From CAJXSN01 sp947492235 (GTDB lineage Bacteria; Pseudomonadota; Alphaproteobacteria; Sphingomonadales; Sphingomonadaceae), in the NCBI RefSeq assembly GCF_042492175.1, contig NZ_CP170453.1, forward strand, positions 744,001-808,000: 64,000 bases of DNA. The letters are read 5' to 3'. The notes under the pieces are model-generated. The model made no database searches. It worked only from the letters and a program-made list of their open reading frames with translations, and had not been told where the DNA came from. Of this stretch, positions 18,182 to 25,956 are shown piece after piece; position 1 is the first letter of the stretch, and each line of letters opens with the position of its first letter. Both the position numbers and the translations under genes were made by a program.

Positions 18182-18879
18182 GCTCCATCGGCAGTGCCGG
18201 CAGCATTCAGCACGTTGATTGCTTCCTCGACCCGGGCCTCGATCTCGCCGCGCGGCAGGCCGGGCGGAATCGGTTCGCCAAAGCGATAGGTGATCTGCCC
18301 GCTGCGCTTCCACAGCCGGTGATAGAGCGGGCCGGAATTGACCGCGACCGGCACCACTTGCAGGCCGACCATCTTGTAAATACCGGCAAAGCCCGATTGC
18401 AATTTCGGCCTGCGCCCGTGCTGCACGCGGGTCCCTTCGGGAAAGATGACCAGCGGGCGCCCCTCGGCCGATTTGCGCTTTGCCTCGCGGATCAGGGTGC
18501 GCAAGGCACTGGCCCCGCCGTCCCGCGCCACCGGGATCAGGCCATAAGCCATCGCCGCACGCCCCCACCCCGGCAGATTGAACAGCTCTCGCTTGGCAAA
18601 GACGGCGGGCAGGTCAAACAGAGCAGGCGCATCGATAGCCTCGAAATAGGCTTCGTGCCGGATGGCATAGAGCGCGGGCTCTTCCAGCGGGCCGCCCTCC
18701 TGAATAATCTCGATACCCAGCAGCGCCTGACAACAATCCCGGTGGAAACGGGCCCATGTGCTAACCACACGGCGCAGAGCGGCACGTCCGGCGGGAATAG
18801 CAATAACCGCCCGCGCGACAAGCAGAAGCGTCCCGAAATAGAAGATCGGATAGAACAGCAGGCTGCGCAGCACCGCCAT
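18178..18879 (-). CDS. 1-acyl-glycerol-3-phosphate acyltransferase family (PlsC-like)
   Basis: A membrane acyltransferase of about 233 residues acting in phospholipid synthesis or remodelling. An N-terminal hydrophobic segment (LLFYPIFYFGTLLLVARAVIA) is followed by the active-site block RHEAYFE, an HX4E variant of the classic HX4D, and by FPEGTR, the phosphate-binding motif. ATG at 18879 overlaps the upstream ydcF stop (TGATG) and is preferred over Met at 18900. It is the last gene of an ftsE-ftsX-ydcF-plsC run with overlapping ends. Confidence 0.88.
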   Translation of the reverse strand: MAVLRSLLFYPIFYFGTLLLVARAVIAIPAGRAALRRVVSTWARFHRDCCQALLGIEIIQEGGPLEEPALYAIRHEAYFEAIDAPALFDLPAVFAKRELFNLPGWGRAAMAYGLIPVARDGGASALRTLIREAKRKSAEGRPLVIFPEGTRVQHGRRPKLQSGFAGIYKMVGLQVVPVAVNSGPLYHRLWKRSGQITYRFGEPIPPGLPRGEIEARVEEAINVLNAAGTADGA

Positions 18880-19415
18880 CAGCCCAGACCCGGCATCCAC
18901 TGCGTGGCTCTGCTTGCCAGCAGCTTGTGATATTCGAGAAACAGCGTGCCCAGCGAGGGCTCGGAATGGACCGCATCGCGGACAATCACGATGTTATCGG
19001 GCAGAGTGCGCCGCAGCTCGCTCTCCGCCCGGCGCATATGCCAGTCGGTGGTGACCAGTCGCAGACGTTTGTAGTTGTTGTCTTCCACCCAGCGGCTGGT
19101 TTCCCGTGCATTGCCACGCGTATCGACCGCATCGAAGCCCAGCGTGATGCAGCATTCCATCAGGTCCATCGGCACATCGAATTCCGCTGCGAACTCGCCC
19201 GGTGTCACCTGTGTCGATACGCCGGTAACCAGCATGTCACCCGCTTGCTCGTTTGCCAGAACCTGTACCCCGCGTTCGATCCGGCCCGCCCCGCCCGTGG
19301 GCACGATGATCGCATCGGTTTGTGCATCACCCAAAGGCTGCGGCAAGGCGCTGGCGAACCAGACGAAGCCCAGTATCCACGCCAGCACGATCACCGCGAG
19401 AAGCCGCCGGATCAC
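18879..19415 (-). CDS. YdcF-family membrane protein (DUF218)
   Basis: A 178-residue protein with one N-terminal membrane helix (about residues 5-25) and a DUF218/YdcF domain. The family segments AIIVPTGGAGRIERGV and RLVTTDWHMRRAESELRR are visible. Homologues are linked with cell-envelope metabolism, but the reaction is unknown. It overlaps ftsX by 4 bp and the acyltransferase by 1 bp, so the four genes are probably one operon. Confidence 0.88.
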   Translation of the reverse strand: MIRRLLAVIVLAWILGFVWFASALPQPLGDAQTDAIIVPTGGAGRIERGVQVLANEQAGDMLVTGVSTQVTPGEFAAEFDVPMDLMECCITLGFDAVDTRGNARETSRWVEDNNYKRLRLVTTDWHMRRAESELRRTLPDNIVIVRDAVHSEPSLGTLFLEYHKLLASRATQWMPGLG

Positions 19416-20344
19416 AGCATTTTCCTGAGCGCGAAAAGCACCGTTAGCCGCGCAGTGACCATGGCGAGCGCCACGGCCACGAGCGGGACCATCGCCACCG
19501 CCAGCCAGTCTATCCAGCCAAGCCCGCCGCCCGCCATCATGCCGGAGCCGAGCTGCGCGAATTGCTGGCCGAGGATCAGCACCGCAATCATCCCCAGCAG
19601 CAGGCCAGCGCCCGCGCCCAGCGTGGCATCGAAGCCGACCGAGCGCTGGAACACGCGGGCAATCTGGTGGTCCGTTCCACCCAGCAAATGGACAATCTCG
19701 ATTGTCTCACGATTGTTACCCAGCGCGCTGCGGGCGGCGAGGAACACCGCGGCGGCACTGGTCAGCGACAGCAACACCACCAGCGCCAGCGCCAGCCATT
19801 GCAGCGATGCGATGGCCGAGAAAATCGGCCTCAGCCAGCTCGCCTGCGCATCGATCCGCGCATCGGGCGCTACCTCTGCCAGTGACGCGCGCAGACGGCG
19901 CAATTTATCCGGCGTCGCTTCGCCGCGAAACCGCAAGTCGATCAGCGCGGGGATCGGCACCGCCTCGCCGGAAAAGCCGGTGCCCAGCCATGGCTCCAGC
20001 AAAGCCGCGACTTCGTCAGGCGGCACCCGGCGCAGAGCGGCCACTTCGGGAAATTCCGCCAGCACATCCTGCGCCGCCGCGGCCTGTCGCTCGCGCTCAC
20101 CCGGCTCGGCTTCGATAATCTGCACGGTCGCGCCGCCCGCCAGTTCCGCCCGCGCGCCGTCGGCCAGATTGGTCAGCGCGAGGCCCGCCGCCGTCGCCAC
20201 CACGGTCAGCGCGACCATAATCGCGATCACCCAGGGCATCGGCCCGGCGAGCCGCGCCTGCGGCACCAGCTCCTGCGCCGGGGCACCGCGAAACGGCGCT
20301 AGCCCTCGCTCGATCGCGCGCGACAGGGTTGGCGGCTTCTTCAC
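19412..20344 (-). CDS. ftsX: Cell division protein FtsX (ABC permease)
   Basis: The membrane half of FtsEX, which couples ATP hydrolysis to control of septal peptidoglycan hydrolases. The 310-residue product has four membrane segments: one after the cytoplasmic N-terminus (about 35-60), then a periplasmic domain, and three near 170-195, 220-245 and 265-295. The cytoplasmic NRETIEIVHLLGGTDHQIARVF stretch (given in parts: NRETIEIVHL, LLGGTD) is typical of FtsX. It overlaps ftsE by 4 bp. Confidence 0.92.
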   Translation of the reverse strand: MKKPPTLSRAIERGLAPFRGAPAQELVPQARLAGPMPWVIAIMVALTVVATAAGLALTNLADGARAELAGGATVQIIEAEPGERERQAAAAQDVLAEFPEVAALRRVPPDEVAALLEPWLGTGFSGEAVPIPALIDLRFRGEATPDKLRRLRASLAEVAPDARIDAQASWLRPIFSAIASLQWLALALVVLLSLTSAAAVFLAARSALGNNRETIEIVHLLGGTDHQIARVFQRSVGFDATLGAGAGLLLGMIAVLILGQQFAQLGSGMMAGGGLGWIDWLAVAMVPLVAVALAMVTARLTVLFALRKML

Positions 20345-21099
20345 CGGAAGACGTCCTCCGGCGGACCGTCATCGCTTGCCCGGTCCCCCGCGGGTCGCGG
20401 AGGATAGCGCAGCGCGCCGGTGGGATCGGACAGTCGCCCTTTGTCTAGCCGCATGATCATGGAGGCCGGCACTTTCTGCAGCAGATGCAGATCGTGGGTC
20501 GCCACCACAACGGTCGTGCCCAGCCGGTTGAGCGCCTCGAACAGGCGCAGAAGCTTTACCGCCATCTCCGGGTCGACATTGCCTGTCGGCTCGTCCGCCA
20601 GCAGCATGTCGGGCCGCCCGATGACCGCGCGCGCAATCGCCACCCGCTGCTGCTCCCCGCCCGAAAGCGTCGCAGGCCGCGCATCGGAGCGATGCGAAAG
20701 ACCCACCCAGTCGAGCATATCGGTCACCGGTCGCTCCAGATCAGCCTCCGGCACACCGGCCACGCGCAGTGGCAGCGCGACATTGTCATAGGCCGAGAGG
20801 TGCGGAACCAACCGGAAATCCTGAAACACAACGCCCAACCGCCGCCGGAAACCGGGCAGCCGCGCACGGGGCAGCGTGATGACATCGGTCCCGAACATGC
20901 GTATTTGCCCGCGCGAGGGGCGCTGCGACAGATAAAGCAGCTTCAGCAGACTGGTCTTCCCCGCCCCGCTCGCGCCGGTCAGAAAATAGAAACTGCCCGG
21001 ATAAAGCGTAAACGACACATCGCTCAGCACCTCTTTGCCCGAGCCATAGCGCAGCCCGACATTGTCGAACCCGACAACTTCGCTGTCACCCGTCGACAT
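20341..21099 (-). CDS. ftsE: Cell division ATP-binding protein FtsE
   Basis: The ATPase of the FtsEX divisome complex. The 252-residue protein shows Walker A GASGAGKTS, the Q-loop VVFQDFRLVPHLSAYDNV, the ABC signature LSGGEQQRVAIARA and Walker B MLLADEPTGNVDPE. A C-terminal Pro/Arg-rich tail extends past the usual 220-230 residues. It is the first gene of the ftsE-ftsX-ydcF-acyltransferase operon and is divergent from the zinc-ribbon gene. Confidence 0.94.
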   Translation of the reverse strand: MSTGDSEVVGFDNVGLRYGSGKEVLSDVSFTLYPGSFYFLTGASGAGKTSLLKLLYLSQRPSRGQIRMFGTDVITLPRARLPGFRRRLGVVFQDFRLVPHLSAYDNVALPLRVAGVPEADLERPVTDMLDWVGLSHRSDARPATLSGGEQQRVAIARAVIGRPDMLLADEPTGNVDPEMAVKLLRLFEALNRLGTTVVVATHDLHLLQKVPASMIMRLDKGRLSDPTGALRYPPRPAGDRASDDGPPEDVFR

Positions 21100-21255
21100 G
21101 ATGCCCTGCCTTCCGGCGGATCGTGATTTTGCGGAACGTCATGATAGAGGGATGCCTATAGCGGGCCTTCCATGTGGAAAAAAGGCAGGTTCTTCCCCGC
21201 ATCCCCATGCCTGCGCTTGCCAATGATTCCTCCACACTCGTAAGGCGTTGACGTC

Positions 21256-22158
21256 ATGATACTCGCCTGCCCTGCCTGCGCTACGCGCTATGTCGTGCCC
21301 GACAGCGCTGTTGGCGTTGACGGCCGAACAGTGCGCTGCGCGAAGTGCAAGCATAGCTGGTTTCAGGAAGGGCCGGGGGCGGAAGCGGTCATTGCATCCG
21401 AACAGGCGCATGTTCCCCCTGCATCCGAGCCGGTGCCCGAAGCGCCACCCGAGCCGGAAGCGCTCCCTTCCGAGCGCGCATCAGAACCGCAACCCTACGC
21501 GAAGACAGAAGACGAGGTTCCGCCACCACCAGTGCGTGTGGCCGAGCCCGAGGAAGACGACGGGACCGGTCCCGTGCCCACTCCGGACGCGGCAAGTTCT
21601 GACGACGAAGACGAACAGACAGGTTTCAACGGCCCGCCGCCCGTCTCCGACACGCGGCCCGAACCGCCGCCCATGCCGGACATCGACCCGGACAAATCGC
21701 AATTCGATTACGAGCCGCCGTTCCGCCCGCGCCGCAATCCGCTCAAGCTGTGGACCGCGGCCGGTGTCGTGTTTCTCCTCGCAGCGTTCGGCACGATTGC
21801 GGCGGTCAGTTACTGGGGCTTGCCCGACTGGGTCCCTGTCAGCCGCCCTACCTTCGCGGTCGAGCAACCCGATCTGGTGCTGGATTTCCCCGCCGACCGG
21901 CAGGACCGGCGAACGCTGCCCAATGGCACCGAGTTTTTCGGGGCCAGCGGCACGATCACCAATGTCGGGCGCGAGACGAAGCGGGTTCCCGCTGTGTTGA
22001 TCGTCCTGCGTGATGCGCGGGAGCGGATTGTGTTCAGCTGGGAAGTCGTGCCCTCGGCGCAGACCTTGGCACCGGGCGAAAGCGTGGCAATCAACGAGGC
22101 GGTGACCGATGTGCCCAAATCCGCGAAATTCGCCGAGATCGGTTGGAAGCCAAGCTAA
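21256..22158 (+). CDS. MJ0042-type zinc-ribbon membrane protein
   Basis: A 300-residue protein. The N-terminus (residues 4-39) is an MJ0042 zinc ribbon with CPAC and CAKC pairs, followed by a long acidic Pro/Glu-rich linker. One membrane helix lies near residues 170-190 (LWTAAGVVFLLAAFGTIAAV) and a DUF3426-like beta domain ends the protein. This architecture is common in alpha- and betaproteobacteria and its function is not known. It is divergent from ftsE. Confidence 0.87.
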   Translation: MILACPACATRYVVPDSAVGVDGRTVRCAKCKHSWFQEGPGAEAVIASEQAHVPPASEPVPEAPPEPEALPSERASEPQPYAKTEDEVPPPPVRVAEPEEDDGTGPVPTPDAASSDDEDEQTGFNGPPPVSDTRPEPPPMPDIDPDKSQFDYEPPFRPRRNPLKLWTAAGVVFLLAAFGTIAAVSYWGLPDWVPVSRPTFAVEQPDLVLDFPADRQDRRTLPNGTEFFGASGTITNVGRETKRVPAVLIVLRDARERIVFSWEVVPSAQTLAPGESVAINEAVTDVPKSAKFAEIGWKPS

Positions 22159-22175
22159 AGCTGCGCTTGTCGGCG

Positions 22176-22424
22176 TCAGCTAAACTCCAGCCAAACAGTC
22201 CCGGCAGCGTCCCGGCGCAGCTTCGCCCGCTCGCCGCGTTCCTTCATTGCATCGAAGTCGATGACCTCTGGCTGCAGGATTGTGACGCTGGCGCGGCCTT
22301 CAGCCCGGGTGGCAGCGATCATCGCATCGCGCGCTGCGCCACTGCTGGCTCCATCGGGCGCAGCACCGGAAACGCCGCTGGCGGAAGCTGTCAGGAAGAG
22401 GGCGAGTGCCAAATTCATGGCCAA
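22176..22424 (-). CDS. Small exported hypothetical protein
   Basis: An 82-residue product with a signal-peptide-like N-terminus (MAMNLALALFLTASASGVSGA) and a short charged mature part ending DAAGTVWLEFS. No family is recognised. It is convergent with the zinc-ribbon gene and 190 bp from the tRNA-Leu gene, so it is the last core gene before the island. Confidence 0.55.
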   Translation of the reverse strand: MAMNLALALFLTASASGVSGAAPDGASSGAARDAMIAATRAEGRASVTILQPEVIDFDAMKERGERAKLRRDAAGTVWLEFS

Positions 22425-22617
22425 TCCTTGCCGCGCCGTTCACCATTCTCGCAAGCAACGCATTAACGCGTTCCCGCATCGGGACAGTGGGGCCGCAAAG
22501 ACCTAACGGCCCCTTCTGGGCACCGTGATGGCGATGGGCGCTTGCGATAGGGAAAACCGGTTGCTAAGGGCGCGCACCTACCAGCCAGGGCGCATGCGCC
22601 TCTGTTTGACTAAGTGT

Positions 22618-22704
22618 GCGGTCGTGGCGGAACTGGTAGACGCGCAACGTTGAGGTCGTTGTGGCCGAAAGGCCGTGGAAGTTCGAGTCTTCTCGACCGC
22701 ACCA
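22618..22704 (+). tRNA. tRNA-Leu (anticodon GAG)
   Basis: The 87-base gene folds as a class II tRNA. The acceptor arms GCGGTCG and CGACCGC pair; the anticodon arm is CAACG-TTGAGGT-CGTTG with GAG in the loop. A long variable arm GTGGCCGAAAGGCCGTG and a T arm with GTTCGAGTC are present, and the CCA end is encoded. The last seven bases (CGCACCA) are part of the 15-bp repeat that bounds the island, so this is the likely integration target. Confidence 0.96.
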
Positions 22705-22712
22705 AACAGTCT
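22698..22712 (+). repeat. Left attachment site (attL) of the island
   Basis: CGCACCAAACAGTCT covers the last seven bases of tRNA-Leu, including CCA, plus eight bases downstream. The same 15 bases recur at 58222-58236, immediately before core genes resume. Such 3'-tRNA duplications mark site-specific integration. Confidence 0.75.
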
Positions 22713-22908
22713 CGTAGAGACCCCCTGATTAGTTCTCATTCCGAGACCGCGGCCGAAAGGGCGCAGTTCTGCGGGCCTTGCGCGCTGAGCTAAGTAGCCT
22801 TGCAGCCTGAGACTGGCAGAGATGTTATCTCCAGAAGCGCAAAATCCGCAACAATCTCTGTCGCGGATTTCCAGACTTCACCTTGCCGTGCTGGGAGGAA
22901 GTGTTGGC

Positions 22909-24546
22909 TTAGGCCCCAAACTCAAGGAGCTGCTCTTGCTCACGCCAGTCGACCGGCAAGTCACAGTTGAGCATTCGCGTTCGAGTAAGGTTCGCAGGTT
23001 GCTGGCCAGCCAAGATGGCTTCGACAATTTTCGGGCTCAGCCATGAGAGGCGCAGGTACTTGGCAAGCTGCGTCCGGCATCGCCCTTCACGCTTGCCGAG
23101 CTGGTTGAGGCTTAGCTCTGGTGCTCCCAAAACCAGCTCTTGTACTTCCTTGGCATCAACAAGTAGCCGAACCAGCTTTGGGTCAGGCTCAGTTTGCTTC
23201 TCTGCCGGATTAATCCGGAGTTTGGTTTCACGGAACGGTTTGCGCTCTGGTCCGGGAATGCTCCAGCGCCACGGATTAACTGTTTCCATGCCAAGGGCTT
23301 TGGGATCGAGACCAACATCGAGACGGCCATTAGTAAACCTGATAGATAGTATCAGCTCCGAAATCACCGACCTCCGCAGCTGACCAAATTCAAGACTGGC
23401 AGCAGCTTGGCGTGCGGCATCGAATATGCTCGATAGCTGGTTCGCCTCGGTTATGCCTGACAATCTGCGCAGTGCATGCTCATCTTCCAACAGCGCTGTT
23501 AGTTCGACAATGAGATGGCGCTCAAGCTGGCCCTGACCAATGCGGGTGGCGGGAGGATCATCGGGCCGCGCTAGATCCTTGCGGGTTTCATAGTAAGCGT
23601 ATCGCCTGCTGCCTTTTGTAGAGTAGGTCGGCACCATCGGCCGTTCGTGAGGATCGGTGAGGAGACCCCGTAGGAGAGCGTTCTGTGCATCGTTCTGTGG
23701 ACGTTTTCGCGGCGGAGACTTTTCCTTCAGTTTCGCCTGCACTGAATTCCAAAGGTCTTCATCTACAATTGGTTCGTGCTCGCCTTTGTAGGCGTTACCC
23801 TTGTGAACAATCTTGCCGCGATAGATCGGATTTTTGAGAAGGTGGAACAAGCTGCCCCGCTTGAAAGGGATACCTCCCTTATGTGGGCCACTGGTTCGGC
23901 GTTGGATCTTCGTCTGTATGCCTTCTGCCTCAAGTTGCGCGATAAGTTCAGCGGCGGAGTGCGATGCGATGTACCGACGCATTATGGTGCATACGCGCTC
24001 GGCCTCCTCTGGAACTGGCACCAGCTTTCTATCGATCACCTCGTAGCCAAGCGGAACTGGCCCACCCATCCACAGACCCTTCTTCTTGGATGCTGCAATC
24101 TTGTCCCTAATCCGCTCACCGGTCACTTCCCTTTCGAACTGAGCGAATGACAAGAGCACATTCAGCGTCAGGCGCCCCATGCTGGTGGTAGTGTTGAACG
24201 CTTGGGTCACCGACACGAAGCTGGCTTCCTTGGCATCCAGCCGCTCGACGATCTTGGCAAAGTCAGCGAGGCTGCGGGTGAGCCGGTCGACCTTATAGAC
24301 CACAATGACGTCGACAAGACCTGCTTCGACGTCCTCGATCAGAGCAAGCAACCCTGGCCGCTGCATACTGCCACCTGAGAAGCCGCCGTCATCGTAGGCC
24401 CGCTCCACAAGCGTCCAGCCCTCATGACGCTGGCTAAGGATAAAGGCCTCACAAGCTTCACGCTGGGCGTGCAAGCTGTTGAACTCCTGCTCGAGCCCGT
24501 CTTCGGTCGACTTACGGGTATACACTGCGCAACGAAGGGTCTTCAT
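22909..24546 (-). CDS. Large serine recombinase
   Basis: A site-specific serine recombinase of 545 residues. The N-terminal resolvase domain has the catalytic Ser13 in AVYTRKS and the DDGGFSGGSMQRP segment; a recombinase domain (about 155-260) with NPIYRGKIVH follows, then a zinc-ribbon-less C-terminal region. ATG at 24546 begins the canonical MKTLRCAVYTRKS and overlaps the DUF2924 stop by 4 bp; the longer frame is not credible. It is the third gene of a DUF3489-DUF2924-recombinase operon next to the tRNA attachment site, so it is the best candidate for the integrase, although tRNA targeting is more typical of tyrosine integrases. Confidence 0.93.
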   Translation of the reverse strand: MKTLRCAVYTRKSTEDGLEQEFNSLHAQREACEAFILSQRHEGWTLVERAYDDGGFSGGSMQRPGLLALIEDVEAGLVDVIVVYKVDRLTRSLADFAKIVERLDAKEASFVSVTQAFNTTTSMGRLTLNVLLSFAQFEREVTGERIRDKIAASKKKGLWMGGPVPLGYEVIDRKLVPVPEEAERVCTIMRRYIASHSAAELIAQLEAEGIQTKIQRRTSGPHKGGIPFKRGSLFHLLKNPIYRGKIVHKGNAYKGEHEPIVDEDLWNSVQAKLKEKSPPRKRPQNDAQNALLRGLLTDPHERPMVPTYSTKGSRRYAYYETRKDLARPDDPPATRIGQGQLERHLIVELTALLEDEHALRRLSGITEANQLSSIFDAARQAAASLEFGQLRRSVISELILSIRFTNGRLDVGLDPKALGMETVNPWRWSIPGPERKPFRETKLRINPAEKQTEPDPKLVRLLVDAKEVQELVLGAPELSLNQLGKREGRCRTQLAKYLRLSWLSPKIVEAILAGQQPANLTRTRMLNCDLPVDWREQEQLLEFGA

Positions 24547-24974
24547 ATGTGTTGCTTCGTCAGACCGAAGAAGCGTGGGCCGTTCCAATGCGTGCCGGTG
24601 ATGGCCTTGGCAATCGCACTCAGAGAGCGCCACGTCTTGCCATCATACTCGAAGCCCTTCTCCAGGACGGTCACGGTGTGGCCGGTGCCGTGCCAATCAC
24701 GCACCAGCCGTGTCCCTGATGTGAGTTTGCGGGGTATCGGCAACGATGCCTGTGCCGCATCGGCCTGCGTGTGCTGCTTCAGTAGGGATCGGGCCTCTCT
24801 GCTTAGCCCGCCCTGGTTTTGCTCTTGCAGCTTGTAGCCAAGTCCCAGTTGCAGCAGCGCCGACGATATTTTCGGAATGGGCGCGGCGAACCGACGCGAC
24901 CACTCTTCCTTCAGTTCAGCTGCGGTTAGGCCTTCGAGCTTTGAAAGCGCGGCCTGCTTGCCTCGTCTCTTCAC
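24543..24974 (-). CDS. DUF2924 protein, recombinase partner
   Basis: A 143-residue basic protein with the DUF2924 pattern: an N-terminal LTAAELKEEWSRRF helix, a central LVRDWHGTGHTVTVLEKGFEY and the C-terminal ITGTHWNGPRFFGL. It overlaps both neighbours by 4 bp. DUF2924 genes are regularly found upstream of large serine recombinases in alphaproteobacterial islands. A DNA-binding or directionality role is inferred from this. Confidence 0.9.
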   Translation of the reverse strand: MKRRGKQAALSKLEGLTAAELKEEWSRRFAAPIPKISSALLQLGLGYKLQEQNQGGLSREARSLLKQHTQADAAQASLPIPRKLTSGTRLVRDWHGTGHTVTVLEKGFEYDGKTWRSLSAIAKAITGTHWNGPRFFGLTKQHI

Positions 24975-25240
24975 GCGCCGCCCTCACCGGTATCCAGCGT
25001 TGTAAGCTTGTAGATCGAAGCTCCCTTGTCATTCTTATAGCGGACTACCTCGCGGCCCTTCTTGCGCAGGCCAGTCAGAAAGGCTCGTGAGCTATGGGTC
25101 TGCCAGCCAGTCGCTTTGCAAATGTCTGCGAGACTACTTCCGTCTTTGCGCTCGAGCAGCGCTTCGACGATCGATGCCTTTGTCTTGCGCTTTGGCTTGG
25201 TAGTCTTTGCAGGGGCATTGTTCTTCGCAGTCCTAGTCAT
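24971..25240 (-). CDS. DUF3489 winged-helix-like protein
   Basis: An 89-residue protein. A Lys/Thr-rich tail is followed by a helix-turn-helix-like DUF3489 domain (KASIVEALLERKDGSSLADICKATGWQ, seen as SIVEALLERKDG and ICKATGWQTHSSRAFLTGL). ATG at 25240 has AGGAGAACC ahead of it; the longer frame lacks one. It is the first gene of the recombinase operon and may regulate it or steer recombination. This is inference from gene order. Confidence 0.88.
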   Translation of the reverse strand: MTRTAKNNAPAKTTKPKRKTKASIVEALLERKDGSSLADICKATGWQTHSSRAFLTGLRKKGREVVRYKNDKGASIYKLTTLDTGEGGA

Positions 25241-25674
25241 GGATGGTTCTCCTGTGGGAGCGTAGCACCATGCTGCTCCCACCACCCAAGGCCCCATTAT
25301 CGCTCAAGGCGTCGGGGCAGCATCTCCTCTGAGCCGCGATTCAGTAAGGACACCAATGCTTCGTTTCTGAGGGAAGTCGAGTGGATTGTGCCGAGCAACG
25401 ATGTGGTGATACGCCCGCTCTAATTTTTGGCTCGGAATACTGAGGCCGATGTTCCGCTGGTCCGGGACTGGCGGGCTGGCGTTACAGCTTCGATTGACGG
25501 AAGACTAAGGTACAATCGCATGGTCGACCATCGCCGCGCCAAGCAATTCTCTCGAGACGAAAATTGAGCGCCCAACAAGGCAAAAACCCGCCAGATCAAT
25601 TGGAAGGCAGGCGGACAGAAGCTCTTGTTTAAAATCGCCCGACACGTAGAGTGTATTGATCCGAGGGGGAATCG
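25241..25674. other. Intergenic region between the recombinase and virB operons
   Basis: About 430 bp without a credible gene. It must hold the divergent promoters of the DUF3489-DUF2924-recombinase operon and the virB operon. I saw no tRNA, repeat or clear terminator in it. A 60-codon frame on the minus strand (25505-25687) overlaps the virB3 start and lacks support. Confidence 0.5.
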
Positions 25675-25956
25675 ATGAACTTGTCACAAGCGACGCTATT
25701 CACGGCCCTCACACGCCCGCAAATGTTTGCGGGTGTCACTTATACCTTCTTTGTCATCAATGCAGTCATCGCGGTCGAGCTGTTCCTCATATTCCGGGCC
25801 TGGTGGGTCCTGCTGATAGCGGTTGCCCTCCACGGCGTAGCAGCGCTGCTCTGCCTGCATGAGCCGCGTTTCTTCGATCTTTGGATCACCCGTGTGCGCA
25901 ATTGTCCGCGCATTCCCAATTTCAGGCTGTGGCGATGCAATTCTTACCGCCCGTGA
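25675..25956 (+). CDS. virB3: VirB3-like T4SS inner-membrane protein
   Basis: A 93-residue membrane protein with two adjacent hydrophobic segments (about residues 19-60) after a VirB3-type N-terminus, LFTALTRPQMFAGVTYTFF. VirB3 works with VirB4 in the inner-membrane part of type IV secretion systems. GAGGGGGAA precedes its ATG. Its end overlaps virB4 by 22 bp. It is the first gene of the virB operon; virB1 and virB5 are not upstream. Confidence 0.9.
   Translation: MNLSQATLFTALTRPQMFAGVTYTFFVINAVIAVELFLIFRAWWVLLIAVALHGVAALLCLHEPRFFDLWITRVRNCPRIPNFRLWRCNSYRP

Noticed and set aside
25505..25687. 60-codon minus-strand frame between the recombinase and virB operons
   Set aside because: Overlaps the virB3 start and has no signal, motif or start support.
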